Assembly (NCBI GenBank): GCA_947600065.1
Contig: CANQFZ010000002.1
Location: 1-64,000 of the forward strand
Direction: 5' to 3'
Length of the DNA stretch: 64,000 nt
From: an uncultured Clostridia bacterium
GTDB lineage: Bacteria; Bacillota; Clostridia; Oscillospirales; Ruminococcaceae
Part shown: one piece after another, positions 52,663-60,819 of the stretch
Layout: every line of letters starts with the position of its first letter
How positions within the stretch are numbered: the first letter of the stretch is position 1
Notes under the pieces: model-generated
Databases searched by the model: none
The model's input: the letters and a program-made list of their open reading frames with translations, nothing else
Told to the model about the DNA's origin: nothing
Program-made: the position numbers and the translations under genes

Positions 52663-53540
52663 TATGTCCACTCCTTTTTATCCCTGTTCACATAGAACAG
52701 CATTATATCTTCGAGCGATGCTTTTTCTATTACGGCTCCGCTGTACTTTTGCTTTGCCGCCGCTCTGTCCGATACAAGAACTTCCGCGCCGAAATCGTTT
52801 GTTCTAGCGCTGATATAATCTTCTTTGGCAATTTCTTGAAAAGCGGCTTTAGAGCATTTTATCATACCGTGATTTTCAATAATATCGTCCTTGTATCCCG
52901 AAAGCAGTATTTTACCTCTGTCGATAAACGCAACACAGTCCGCAATTTTTTCAATATCGCTCGTGATATGCGAGGACATAAGAATACTTCTCTCGCCGTC
53001 CTTCAGATACTCTCGGAATATATCAAGTATCTCGCTTCTTACTATCGGGTCAAGCCCCGTCGTTGCTTCATCCATGATAAGCAGTTTTGCATCATGCGAA
53101 AGGGTATAGGCTATCTGAAGTTTCATCTTCATTCCCTTTGAAAGTTTTCCTATCTTCTTTTTCTTCGGAAGTCCGAATTTTTCAATATACGAGAAGTACA
53201 ATTTTTCGTCCCATTCACTGTACATACCTTTCATTACCGTATTTATCGCAGTTGCGGTAAAGCTGTCATGAAAAGGTATCTCGTCAAATACAGCTGAAAT
53301 GTGCTTTTTGATCTCGTTTTCGTGCTTGATATGGTCAAGTCCGAAAATTTTTATTTCTCCGCTGTCGGGTGCGATTATATTCAGTATTGATTTTATAGTC
53401 GTTGTTTTGCCCGCGCCGTTCTGACCGATAAAGCCGAGAATATTTCCTTTTGGCAGGTCAAATGATATGCCGTCAAGAGTAAACCCGTCATATTTTTTCG
53501 TAATACCGTTTATTTCAATTGCATTTTCATAATTATTCAT
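52662..53540 (-). CDS. ABC transporter ATPase
   Basis: A 292-residue ATPase: Walker A GQNGAGKTT, signature 'LSKGMKMKLQIA', Walker B 'LLIMDEATTGLDP' and the H-loop 'MSSHITSD'. The signature KGMK is the variant typical of YtrB/BcrA-like exporters. It overlaps the GntR gene by eight bases. Confidence 0.9.
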   Translation of the reverse strand: MNNYENAIEINGITKKYDGFTLDGISFDLPKGNILGFIGQNGAGKTTTIKSILNIIAPDSGEIKIFGLDHIKHENEIKKHISAVFDEIPFHDSFTATAINTVMKGMYSEWDEKLYFSYIEKFGLPKKKKIGKLSKGMKMKLQIAYTLSHDAKLLIMDEATTGLDPIVRSEILDIFREYLKDGERSILMSSHITSDIEKIADCVAFIDRGKILLSGYKDDIIENHGMIKCSKAAFQEIAKEDYISARTNDFGAEVLVSDRAAAKQKYSGAVIEKASLEDIMLFYVNRDKKEWT

Positions 53541-53916
53541 CTATATTACCTCCATAATATATTTCCAGTATTTCTTTCATTTCTTCAAGCGTCAGCCCGC
53601 ATATCCTCGCTTTTTCGCAGGCGTCCGAAATCAGCTTTTCAGTCTGGCGGACCATTTCTTCATGCAGAAAGTCGCGGTTTTGTTTTTTTACAAAACACCC
53701 CTTTCCCGTAAAGTTTTCAATATAGCCCTCGTTTTCAAGTTCTTCATATGCGCGCTTTGTTGTGATAACGCTTATCCTGAGCTGCTGCGCAAGCGTTCTC
53801 ATGGACGGCAGAGCTTCGCCCTCAGAGAGTTCTCCGCTCATTATAAGCGCCTTTATCTGTTCGATTATTTGCTGATAGATAGGCTTGTCCGTCATATTGC
53901 TTAAAATTATGTCCAT
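53533..53916 (-). CDS. GntR-family regulator (YtrA type)
   Basis: A 127-residue regulator with the GntR winged helix ('PIYQQIIEQIKALIMSGEL', 'LPSMRTLAQQLRISVITTKRAYEEL', 'GYIENFTGKGCFV') and a short C-terminal tail as in the YtrA subfamily. ATG 53916 follows AAGGGGA. As the first gene of the ABC operon with a palindrome in its promoter, it probably represses its own operon and is released by a cell-envelope stress ligand. Confidence 0.9.
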   Translation of the reverse strand: MDIILSNMTDKPIYQQIIEQIKALIMSGELSEGEALPSMRTLAQQLRISVITTKRAYEELENEGYIENFTGKGCFVKKQNRDFLHEEMVRQTEKLISDACEKARICGLTLEEMKEILEIYYGGNIDE

Positions 53917-53933
53917 AATTTTCCCCTTAAAAA

Positions 53934-53954
53934 TGTATATATACGATATATACA
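53934..53954. promoter_or_regulatory. Probable GntR operator
   Basis: TGTATATATACGATATATACA is a near-perfect inverted repeat, directly upstream of the GntR start. Known YtrA-type operators are of the GTATA...TATAC kind. Confidence 0.7.
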
Positions 53955-54036
53955 ATATAGCATAAAAATAAACTTTTGTCAATACAGTTTTTTAAAATTT
54001 TCAGAAAATTATCAATTTTATATAAAAGTGAAATTG

Positions 54037-54065
54037 TTGACAATCAAACAATGTTGTGCTATAAT
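54037..54065 (+). promoter_or_regulatory. Promoter upstream of the sigK-like fragment
   Basis: TTGACA (54037-54042) and TATAAT (54060-54065), 17-base spacer, 65 bases before the fragment's ATG. Confidence 0.8.
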
Positions 54066-54130
54066 TTAATTGTCGCCTTAGATGATTATTCAAATGTTTC
54101 CATTAGGGTGTAATTGCTAACCAAATAAAA

Positions 54131-54490
54131 ATGCACTTCAGAAAAATAAAACATAAAAAAGACGAGGTGCTTTTTACCGAGCCTATCGACTGCGACGCGG
54201 AGGGAAACTCTCTTACTATAGAGGATATTTACAGCAGCGACGTAAATATCGAACAGACAGCCGAATTAAAAATAAACAGCGAAAAGCTGTATAGATTCAT
54301 TTCCGAAGAACTTGACGGACGCGAACGCGAGATCATCTGCAAACGCTATGGCATAGCCGATAAAGACGGAAACGTCTGCGAACCGATGACCCAGCGCGAA
54401 ATAGCAAAGCAACTGGGAATATCGCGCTCATATATATCGAGGATCGAAAAAAAGGCTCTCGAAAAACTTCGCGCAAGATTTGACGAATAA
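54131..54490 (+). CDS. sigK: C-terminal half of a SigK-like sporulation sigma factor
   Basis: A 119-residue protein matching the second half of sigma-K: 'KHKKDEVLFTEPIDCDAEGN', then 'LDGREREIICKRYGI' and the region-4 helix-turn-helix 'TQREIAKQLGISRSYISRIE'. It begins at a methionine (MHFRKIK) that corresponds to an internal one in full-length sigma-K (MHLRALKK in Bacillus), close to where the skin element splits sigK into spoIVCB and spoIIIC in Bacillus. Seven in-frame codons upstream still look like the family ('VIANQIK' against 'CIENEIL'), then a stop appears. No ribosome-binding site precedes the ATG. Region 2, needed to bind the -10 element, is absent, so alone it cannot be a working sigma factor. 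Confidence 0.75.
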   Translation: MHFRKIKHKKDEVLFTEPIDCDAEGNSLTIEDIYSSDVNIEQTAELKINSEKLYRFISEELDGREREIICKRYGIADKDGNVCEPMTQREIAKQLGISRSYISRIEKKALEKLRARFDE

Positions 54491-54511
54491 CAGTAAAGAA
54501 AAGGGAATAAA

Positions 54512-55894
54512 ATGGACGCAGCGGAAAGAGAAAAGATACAATATAAAAAAATGACCGAAACTCCTATTCCGAAGCTTATAATAAAGCTCGGGATACCTAC
54601 AACGCTCAGTATGCTCGTAACGAGCATTTACAATATGGCTGATACGTTTTTCCTCAGCTCATATGGAAACAGCGCTTCGGGTGCTGTAGGAATAGTATTC
54701 GGTCTTATGGCCATTTTGCAGGCGTTTGGATTTATGTTTGGACAGGGTTCGGGCAGCCTTGCGTCGCGCGCTCTCGGTGCAAAGGACGTCGAAAGAGCGT
54801 CAAAATACAGCTCGACGGGATTTTTTGCGGCTGTTATGTCGGGCGCAATTATAGCTGTTTTCGGAATTATATTCATAGATCCGTTTATGTACCTTCTCGG
54901 AAGCACCGACACTATTCTCCCATATGCGAGAGAGTATGCGATATATATTCTTATTGCCGCGCCGTTTTTGTGTTCAAGCTGTGTTTTAAACAATGTGCTT
55001 CGTTTTGAGGGACAGGCGGCTTTAGCGACAATAGGACTTGCTTCGGGCGGTATACTGAATATTTTCGGCGACTGGATATTGATGAAAGTTTTTGACCTCG
55101 GCGTTACGGGCGCGGGCATATCGACCGCTGTTTCTCAGTTTATAAGCTTTATGATATTGCTTATAATGTTCTTCGTCGGAAAAACTTCTTCTAAACTTTC
55201 GATAAAGAAAATATCAAAAAGTTTTGCCGACTGGTTCGATATATGCAAGACAGGTTTTCCGAGCCTTGTCAGACAAGGACTTACGAGCATTTCTACAATG
55301 CTCCTTAACAACTGCGCCGAGGCATACGGAGACGAAGCTATAGCTGCGATGTCCATTGTAAACAGGATCTGCTTCTTTACGTTTGCAACTTCTCTCGGCA
55401 TAGGTCAGGGATTTCAGCCTGTCTGTGCGTTCAATTACGGCGCAAAGAAATACAACAGAGTAAAAAGCGCGTTTATCTTTACCTTAGTCGTCGGAGAAGT
55501 TATTCTCGGAAGCGTCGCGATAATAGGACTTATTTTTTCCGATGAGCTTATAGCGATATTTAGAAACGATCCCGAGGTCATAAGAATAGGAACGTTTGCG
55601 CTTTCGGCGCAGTTTATCGGACAGTTTTTCCAGCCCGTTGCAGTCTGTACAAATATGTTGTTTCAAAGCTCGGGCAGTTCGGGAATAGCAACATTGCTCT
55701 CAATGATGAGGAGCGGAGTTTTCTTTATCCCGATATTGCTGATATTTACGGCGACAAGCGGCTTGGTAGGAATACAGCTTTCACAGGCTATTTCGGACAT
55801 ACTGACAGCCATAGCTTCTCTGCCGTTTGCAGTCAGCTTTGTCGGAAAGCTTGGAAGACTTCAGGCGGCAGAGAATTCCAAAAAGGCATTATAA
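54512..55894 (+). CDS. MATE-family efflux transporter
   Basis: A 460-residue protein with twelve hydrophobic segments and the MATE layout of two related halves ('PIPKLIIKLGIPTTLSMLVT' and 'WFDICKTGFPSLVRQGLTS', 'GQGFQPVCAFNYGAKKYNRV'). It exports drugs or metabolites using a sodium or proton gradient; the substrate is unknown. It starts 21 bases after the sigma fragment (GAAAGGGAA site) and ends convergently, overlapping the next gene by six bases. Confidence 0.9.
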   Translation: MDAAEREKIQYKKMTETPIPKLIIKLGIPTTLSMLVTSIYNMADTFFLSSYGNSASGAVGIVFGLMAILQAFGFMFGQGSGSLASRALGAKDVERASKYSSTGFFAAVMSGAIIAVFGIIFIDPFMYLLGSTDTILPYAREYAIYILIAAPFLCSSCVLNNVLRFEGQAALATIGLASGGILNIFGDWILMKVFDLGVTGAGISTAVSQFISFMILLIMFFVGKTSSKLSIKKISKSFADWFDICKTGFPSLVRQGLTSISTMLLNNCAEAYGDEAIAAMSIVNRICFFTFATSLGIGQGFQPVCAFNYGAKKYNRVKSAFIFTLVVGEVILGSVAIIGLIFSDELIAIFRNDPEVIRIGTFALSAQFIGQFFQPVAVCTNMLFQSSGSSGIATLLSMMRSGVFFIPILLIFTATSGLVGIQLSQAISDILTAIASLPFAVSFVGKLGRLQAAENSKKAL

Positions 55895-57184
55895 CAGGTC
55901 GTTGTTAGAGGGATTGTCAAGAAGCTTTCCGTTTTCTGAAAAACGAGAACCGTGACAGGGACAGTCCCAGGAATGTTCGTCTTTGTTCCATACCAGCCTG
56001 CACCCAAGGTGCGGGCAGCGCCTTACAGACGGAGTGAGCAGGCTCGATATTGCCTCTGCGCTGTTTACTGCAAGTTGTGGAGTGAGAATGCTCCGTGAGG
56101 GGTCGAAAAGTTTTGCATATGGAGCGCTTTTTTCTGTCACAAGGTCTTTGAGCATATTTGCTGCTACCATCGCCGAAGTCATTCCCCATTTATTAAAGCC
56201 TGTTGCGGTGAAAAGCGTCGGAGTTGTTTTGGAATATTGTCCGATATAGGGAATCCCGTCAAGGCTCATACAATCCTGCGTTGCCCAGTGATAAGCTTCT
56301 TTGGCTTCGGGATATGCTTTTCTTGCAAACCGTCTTAGCTCGTTCCAGTTGCCGCCGTTCTTACCCGTTCGGTGACCACCGCCTCCAATAAGCAGAAAGT
56401 TTTTATAATTTCTGAACGAAAGCCCGTTTTCCGTATCTTCAACATATAGCCCGTTAAGATCGGGCGCATTTTCGAGGGCAATGACATAAGAACGCGATTG
56501 ATATAGCTTTAGAAAATAGTTTCCGTGTTTGTTGAGAATAGGAAAGTGAGTTGTGATAATTATTCTGTTCGCCTTTATTTTTCCTCCGTCAGTCACAGCG
56601 ACGTCGTTCAAAAATTCAGTTACTTTCGTATGCTCATATATCTTTAAGCCTTCGGATATCTTTGCGAGGAATTTAAGCGGGTCAAACCGGGCTTGTCCGG
56701 GAATTTTTACCGCGCCCGCAATATGGAACGGCAGCGGCAAATTGTATACAAGTTCGGCTTTACAGCCGATTTTTTTTAATACCTTCACTTCTTGTTCAAG
56801 CGCGCCGAGATCATCTCTTGAAAATACATAGCTGTCTTTAAGTTCAAAGTCGCAATCAATTTTTGAACACAATTCGACATATTTTCTCAAAGCCTCAGCG
56901 TTTGATTTGAAATAAAGCCGTGCCGCGTCAAGTCCTTTTTCTTTGAAGATTCCGGAGTATATCAGCTTATGCTGGACAGTTATCTTTGCCGTTGTGTTTC
57001 CCGTAACTCCGCCGCAGATATTGTCCTTTTCGACAAGAATATAATTTGCGCCGCATTTATCAAGAAAATACGCGGTCAATATTCCTGCTATACCTCCGCC
57101 GATTATGAGTATATCTGTCTTTACGTTTCTTTCAAGCTTCGGAAACTTTGGCATTTCCACATTGTTTTTCCATATAGAGTCCAT
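55889..57184 (-). CDS. FAD-dependent oxidoreductase with C-terminal Rieske domain
   Basis: A 432-residue protein with a DAO-type FAD domain ('ILIIGGGIAGILTAYFLDKCG', 'GVTGNTTAKITVQHKLIY' and 'FTATGFNKWGMTSAMVAANML') and a C-terminal Rieske 2Fe-2S domain ('CPHLGC' and 'CPCHGSRF'). The fusion is a known type in Firmicutes, of unknown substrate. ATG 57184 has GGAG seven bases upstream, and is preferred to earlier in-frame starts. A 44-residue ORF precedes it by 13 bases on the same strand. Confidence 0.9.
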   Translation of the reverse strand: MDSIWKNNVEMPKFPKLERNVKTDILIIGGGIAGILTAYFLDKCGANYILVEKDNICGGVTGNTTAKITVQHKLIYSGIFKEKGLDAARLYFKSNAEALRKYVELCSKIDCDFELKDSYVFSRDDLGALEQEVKVLKKIGCKAELVYNLPLPFHIAGAVKIPGQARFDPLKFLAKISEGLKIYEHTKVTEFLNDVAVTDGGKIKANRIIITTHFPILNKHGNYFLKLYQSRSYVIALENAPDLNGLYVEDTENGLSFRNYKNFLLIGGGGHRTGKNGGNWNELRRFARKAYPEAKEAYHWATQDCMSLDGIPYIGQYSKTTPTLFTATGFNKWGMTSAMVAANMLKDLVTEKSAPYAKLFDPSRSILTPQLAVNSAEAISSLLTPSVRRCPHLGCRLVWNKDEHSWDCPCHGSRFSENGKLLDNPSNNDLL

Positions 57185-57197
57185 AATATCTCCTTTT

Positions 57198-57332
57198 TTA
57201 CAGGTCCTGAAGATCCGCGTCGGGGATATCGTTTTCAATATTGTCCCTTGCGAGATCGTTGTCTATAACGGGATAAACTTTTGAGATAGGCTTTTCACTG
57301 TCAATAATAGGTTTTGCGGGTTTCTTTTTCAT
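57198..57332 (-). CDS. Small 44-residue protein upstream of the Rieske oxidoreductase
   Basis: On the minus strand an ATG at 57332 follows AAAGGAG by seven bases and opens a 44-codon frame starting MKKKPAKPIIDSEKPISKVY and ending 'DIPDADLQDL'. The start is basic and proline-rich, the end acidic. Its stop lies 13 bases before the oxidoreductase start, so they should be co-transcribed. No family is recognised. Confidence 0.6.
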   Translation of the reverse strand: MKKKPAKPIIDSEKPISKVYPVIDNDLARDNIENDIPDADLQDL

Positions 57333-57425
57333 TATTTTTACTCCTTTCGTTTGAGTTTATTTTTTGCTGAATTTTTGATAATATTATTAGTGATAGGGTT
57401 GAATATGTTTGTTTAATATTACCAT

Positions 57426-57455
57426 TTGAAAATATCGGTAAAAATATGTTATAAT
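57426..57455 (+). promoter_or_regulatory. Promoter of the DUF2798 gene
   Basis: TTGAAA (57426-57431) and TATAAT (57450-57455) with an 18-base spacer; a leader of about 125 bases follows, in which I see no clear attenuator. Confidence 0.6.
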
Positions 57456-57582
57456 TTTAAAGTAAAGAATACGCACGAAACATATTATACCCTTGATATG
57501 CGGGTCGGATCTCGGAATGTTGATCTGCTGTCAGAGGTATAGTTTTTTGTTTGCGTAAATACTTAAAAGGAGATCTATATTT

Positions 57583-58149
57583 ATGCCGAGAAACCAATTT
57601 GAGAGAATGATGTTTGCCCTTATGACTGTTGTTATAACCGTCCATGCTTACGTTTTCTACAGCCTTTATGTTGTAAACGGTACGGTACTTATGGAGGTAA
57701 ACAATGCCGCGAGTGTGCTTGAAGCAATTTCAAAACAGGGCGGAGTTTATATGTTCGGAAATTATTTGCCGATATGGGCGGTCGTTGTTATTGAATTTTT
57801 ATTTGCTTATGCGCTCGAATGTCTTGTCGGAAGCCCTCTTTCATTCAGACTTGCTTGTAAGGTATTCGATCCGAAAAACACAGATCCGGTCATTTTTGAA
57901 ACAGCTATAATATGCGCTACAGTAGGTATCATGTGTCCTATGATGAGCTTTATTGCCGCAGGATTGTATTATCCGTTCTATGCGGGATTTAATATTGTAA
58001 CATTCCTGGCAAATTGGCTTAAGCTTGTTTGCTGTAATTTCCCATTTGCATTCTTTTCACAGCTTTTCTTTATTCAACCGCTCATAAGGACGTTGTTTAA
58101 AGCTGTTTTCCGAAGAAAAAGATCTGTAGAAACGACAAACGAAGTATAA
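57583..58149 (+). CDS. DUF2798-type membrane protein
   Basis: A 188-residue protein with four hydrophobic segments in two related halves, each beginning near an F/Y-rich helix ('FALMTVVITVHAYVFYSLY'). The two-repeat build and start 'MPRNQFERMMF' fit DUF2798 proteins, of unknown function. The site AAAGGAG precedes the ATG by ten bases. Confidence 0.7.
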   Translation: MPRNQFERMMFALMTVVITVHAYVFYSLYVVNGTVLMEVNNAASVLEAISKQGGVYMFGNYLPIWAVVVIEFLFAYALECLVGSPLSFRLACKVFDPKNTDPVIFETAIICATVGIMCPMMSFIAAGLYYPFYAGFNIVTFLANWLKLVCCNFPFAFFSQLFFIQPLIRTLFKAVFRRKRSVETTNEV

Positions 58150-58286
58150 TACATAAAATGCCGCTTTTCATATTATAGATTTCCATTATTAAGAGAAAGT
58201 TGTCGAAAAAATGAATAAAAATAAGTAAATGGCAGACACTATATTCCGACATCAAAATTTCTTAGAATATTGGAGGAATAGAATAT

Positions 58287-58832
58287 ATGAAAGCAACGGG
58301 TATTGTCCGCAGGATAGACGACCTCGGACGTGTTGTTATACCAAAAGAGATCCGCAGGACAATGCGGATACGCGAGGGCGATCCGCTCGAAATATATACC
58401 AGTCCCGATGGAGAAGTAATATTTAAGAAATATTCGCCTGTTGGTGAGATAAGCTCTACAGCTTCACAGTATGCCGATGTTTTGTCAAAAGTCGGCGGAT
58501 GTCCCGCCGTTATCTGCGACCGCGACCACGTTATAGCCGTGTCGGGAATGAGCAAAAAAGAAGTGATCGAGAGAAGAGTTTCGGGCTCGCTCGAAGATCT
58601 TATTGAACAGAGAAAGTCATACGTCCTGAAAAACGACAGCGACAAGAAGTTAAATCCTATTGAGGGAGTAGACAGATATGCGCTGGTATGCTCGCCGATA
58701 CTTGCTTCGGGGGATGTAAACGGAGCAGTTATAATGTTAAGTTCCGATAACAACACAAACACCGCGACTGCAGAACAATCTGCTCTTGTCCAGGCAGCGG
58801 CAATGTATTTCGGAAAACAAATGGAAGAATGA
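58287..58832 (+). CDS. spoVT: SpoVT-like AbrB-family regulator
   Basis: A 181-residue protein with an AbrB/SpoVT swapped-hairpin DNA-binding domain ('GIVRRIDDLGRVVIPKEIRR', residues about 5-24) and a C-terminal GAF domain with 'CDRDHVIAVSGMSKKEV'. This two-domain layout is SpoVT, a regulator of late sporulation gene expression in Bacillus and often kept in related anaerobes. GGAGG lies upstream of the ATG. No strong consensus promoter is visible in the 140 bases before it. Confidence 0.9.
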   Translation: MKATGIVRRIDDLGRVVIPKEIRRTMRIREGDPLEIYTSPDGEVIFKKYSPVGEISSTASQYADVLSKVGGCPAVICDRDHVIAVSGMSKKEVIERRVSGSLEDLIEQRKSYVLKNDSDKKLNPIEGVDRYALVCSPILASGDVNGAVIMLSSDNNTNTATAEQSALVQAAAMYFGKQMEE

Positions 58833-58910
58833 TAAATTTTTTCAATAATTTCGGCAACTTTTTGTATTATGCCTTTCGTGCATAATGCTCGGTCTATTAT
58901 ATTCTGAAGC

Positions 58911-58946
58911 AACCCTGCGACTAGGTTTTGTATCTGCCGCAGGGTT
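58911..58946 (+). terminator. Hairpin after spoVT
   Basis: Stem AACCCTGCG / CGCAGGGTT with an 18-base loop. It has no T-run and may serve as an mRNA-end structure. Confidence 0.5.
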
Positions 58947-59012
58947 ACTTATACTATGTATAGAACCTTGTCTGAAGCCTTTGTGAAAAACGCTCTTTTT
59001 TGTTTTAAATAC

Positions 59013-59041
59013 TTGACATGTCGAATAAAATGTGTTAAAAT
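59013..59041 (+). promoter_or_regulatory. Promoter of the exported-protein pair
   Basis: TTGACA (59013-59018) and TAAAAT (59036-59041) with a 17-base spacer. Confidence 0.75.
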
Positions 59042-59088
59042 TATTATATATATCCGAAAAAGATAATTTAAAATATTTGGGGAAATCT

Positions 59089-60819
59089 ATGAAAAATAAA
59101 TTATTGGCTGTTCTGCTTACAGTTGCTTTTGGGGTTTGCGGCTGTGCTGAAATGACAGACGAAAACAGTAAGACCGTAAACATCGTTGATCTCGGCGGTT
59201 CTCAAAACTATTCAAGTTCCGCCGTTTCAAGTTCATCGTTATTCTTCTCATCAGAATTCAGTTCGTCGGATATTGTGCAGTCATCTTCGGATGATCCTGA
59301 TCCGTCAAGTCCGATTTTGCAGGGTTCAACTTCGTCAAGCTCTAAATCATCAAGTTCAAGCACATCAAGCTCAAAATTCTCGAGTTCAAGCGCATCAATT
59401 CCATCTGTTTCAAGTTCATTCAGTTCAATTCAATCTAGTTCGATTTCATCAAGTTCAAGTGGCGTATCATCGAGTTCAATATCATCAAGTTCAAGTACAT
59501 CAAGCACTAAATCATCAAGTTCAAGTACATCAAGCACTAAATCATCAAGTTCAAGCACATCAAGCACTAAATCATCAAGTTCAAGTACATCAAGCATTAA
59601 ATCATCAAGTTCAAGTACATCAAGTTCTAAATCATCTAGTTCAAGTTCTTCAAGTTCAAAGCCTTCAAGTTCTTCATCTGTCGAAAAACCTCCTGTTGTG
59701 CCGAGCAGTGATTATATAGCGCTCAATTATGATGAAATAAGAGGAGTATGGATATCATATCTGGATCTTTATTCTATATACAGTTCTTCGGAAAGTACAT
59801 TCAGACAATCACTGGGAAGCATTTTTGACAACTGTGTGGATTTGGGAGTAAATACCGTTTATTTCCATGCACGCTCTCACGGCGACGCATTTTACAGTTC
59901 TTCGCTTTATCCGAGAACTAAATATGTCGGAGGAAGCTATGATCCGCTGCAAATAGCGGTTGAAGAAGCGCACAAGCGAAAGTTGTCCATACATGCTTGG
60001 ATAAATCCTTTGAGAGCTTGTGCAAATAATTCAAAAGATGTTCAAAGAGAAAGCGGCTATAAGATAGGAGAATGGATAGGCACAGGAACGCGCGCCGTAC
60101 TTGTAAGCGGGTTTTATTATTTAAACCCTGCTTATGACGATGTTGTAAAGCTTATTGCCGACGGCGTGACGGAAATAGTTTCAAACTATGATGTGGACGG
60201 AATACATATAGACGATTATTTCTATCCGACCACTGATAAATCGTTTGACGAACAGGCATTCAAAGAGAGCGGATATAAGTCTCTTTCTGATTTCAGATTT
60301 GCAAATTGTGACAAGCTCGTTTCGTCTATTTATAAGGCAATAAAAAATGTAAACAAATCTATGCTTTTCAGCGTCAGCCCCCAGGGCAATGTAAACAACA
60401 ATTATGTATATATGTACGCTGATGTAAAAAAATGGTGTTCTGAAAAAGGTTATCTTGATATTATAATGCCGCAGGTATATTTTGGATTTAACAATAAATC
60501 ACAGCCGTTTGAAAAGTGCTGTGCAGAATGGGACGCTATAGCGCGCATGGGGAATGTAAAGCTTGTTATCGGCGTTGCGGCTTCAAATATTGGAGAGGAA
60601 GGGAGCAAATACGCAGGAACAGAAGGAAAGTACGAATGGATAAACGATAAAAAAATACTTGCCAGACAGTTCTTGTCCGCGAGAAAACTCGAGTGTTATT
60701 CGGGCGTTTGCCTTTATTCGTATAACAGTTTGTTCAAACCATCGGGAACTGTAAAAGCTCAGGTGGAAGAGGAAAAGGAAGCACTTAAAAATGCGTTTAA
60801 AAATGGGGAATTAACATGA
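59089..60819 (+). CDS. Lipoprotein with GHL10-type glycosyl-hydrolase-like domain
   Basis: A 576-residue protein. It starts with a lipoprotein signal (cysteine 19 in 'VCGC'), followed by a serine-rich linker of about 160 residues and then a GHL10/DUF187-like TIM-barrel ('EIRGVWISYLDLYSIYSS', 'DLGVNTVYFHARSHGDAFY', 'YDVDGIHIDDYFYP' with acidic residues typical of the active site, 'IIMPQVYFGF'). This domain is expected to cleave or bind cell-wall glycans outside the cell. ATG 59089 is preferred to a GTG at 59032. It overlaps the amidase gene by four bases (ATGA), so both are made together. Confidence 0.85.
   Translation: MKNKLLAVLLTVAFGVCGCAEMTDENSKTVNIVDLGGSQNYSSSAVSSSSLFFSSEFSSSDIVQSSSDDPDPSSPILQGSTSSSSKSSSSSTSSSKFSSSSASIPSVSSSFSSIQSSSISSSSSGVSSSSISSSSSTSSTKSSSSSTSSTKSSSSSTSSTKSSSSSTSSIKSSSSSTSSSKSSSSSSSSSKPSSSSSVEKPPVVPSSDYIALNYDEIRGVWISYLDLYSIYSSSESTFRQSLGSIFDNCVDLGVNTVYFHARSHGDAFYSSSLYPRTKYVGGSYDPLQIAVEEAHKRKLSIHAWINPLRACANNSKDVQRESGYKIGEWIGTGTRAVLVSGFYYLNPAYDDVVKLIADGVTEIVSNYDVDGIHIDDYFYPTTDKSFDEQAFKESGYKSLSDFRFANCDKLVSSIYKAIKNVNKSMLFSVSPQGNVNNNYVYMYADVKKWCSEKGYLDIIMPQVYFGFNNKSQPFEKCCAEWDAIARMGNVKLVIGVAASNIGEEGSKYAGTEGKYEWINDKKILARQFLSARKLECYSGVCLYSYNSLFKPSGTVKAQVEEEKEALKNAFKNGELT
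59330..59690 (+). repeat. Tandem repeats coding a serine-rich linker
   Basis: Units of about 30 bases ('aaatcatcaagttcaagt...acatcaagcac' type) repeat several times, coding SSSSTSSTK-like motifs. The clearest array is at 59490-59640. Slippage or recombination here would change linker length in frame. Confidence 0.85.

Noticed and set aside
59480..59640. 30-bp repeats that could suggest a CRISPR array
   Set aside because: Units are contiguous, in frame, and code the serine-rich linker; there are no spacers.
59186..59719. A 177-codon open frame rich in H, Q and V, overlapping the serine-rich linker
   Set aside because: It is a by-product of the 30-bp tandem repeats read in another frame; the main frame has the lipoprotein signal and the catalytic domain.
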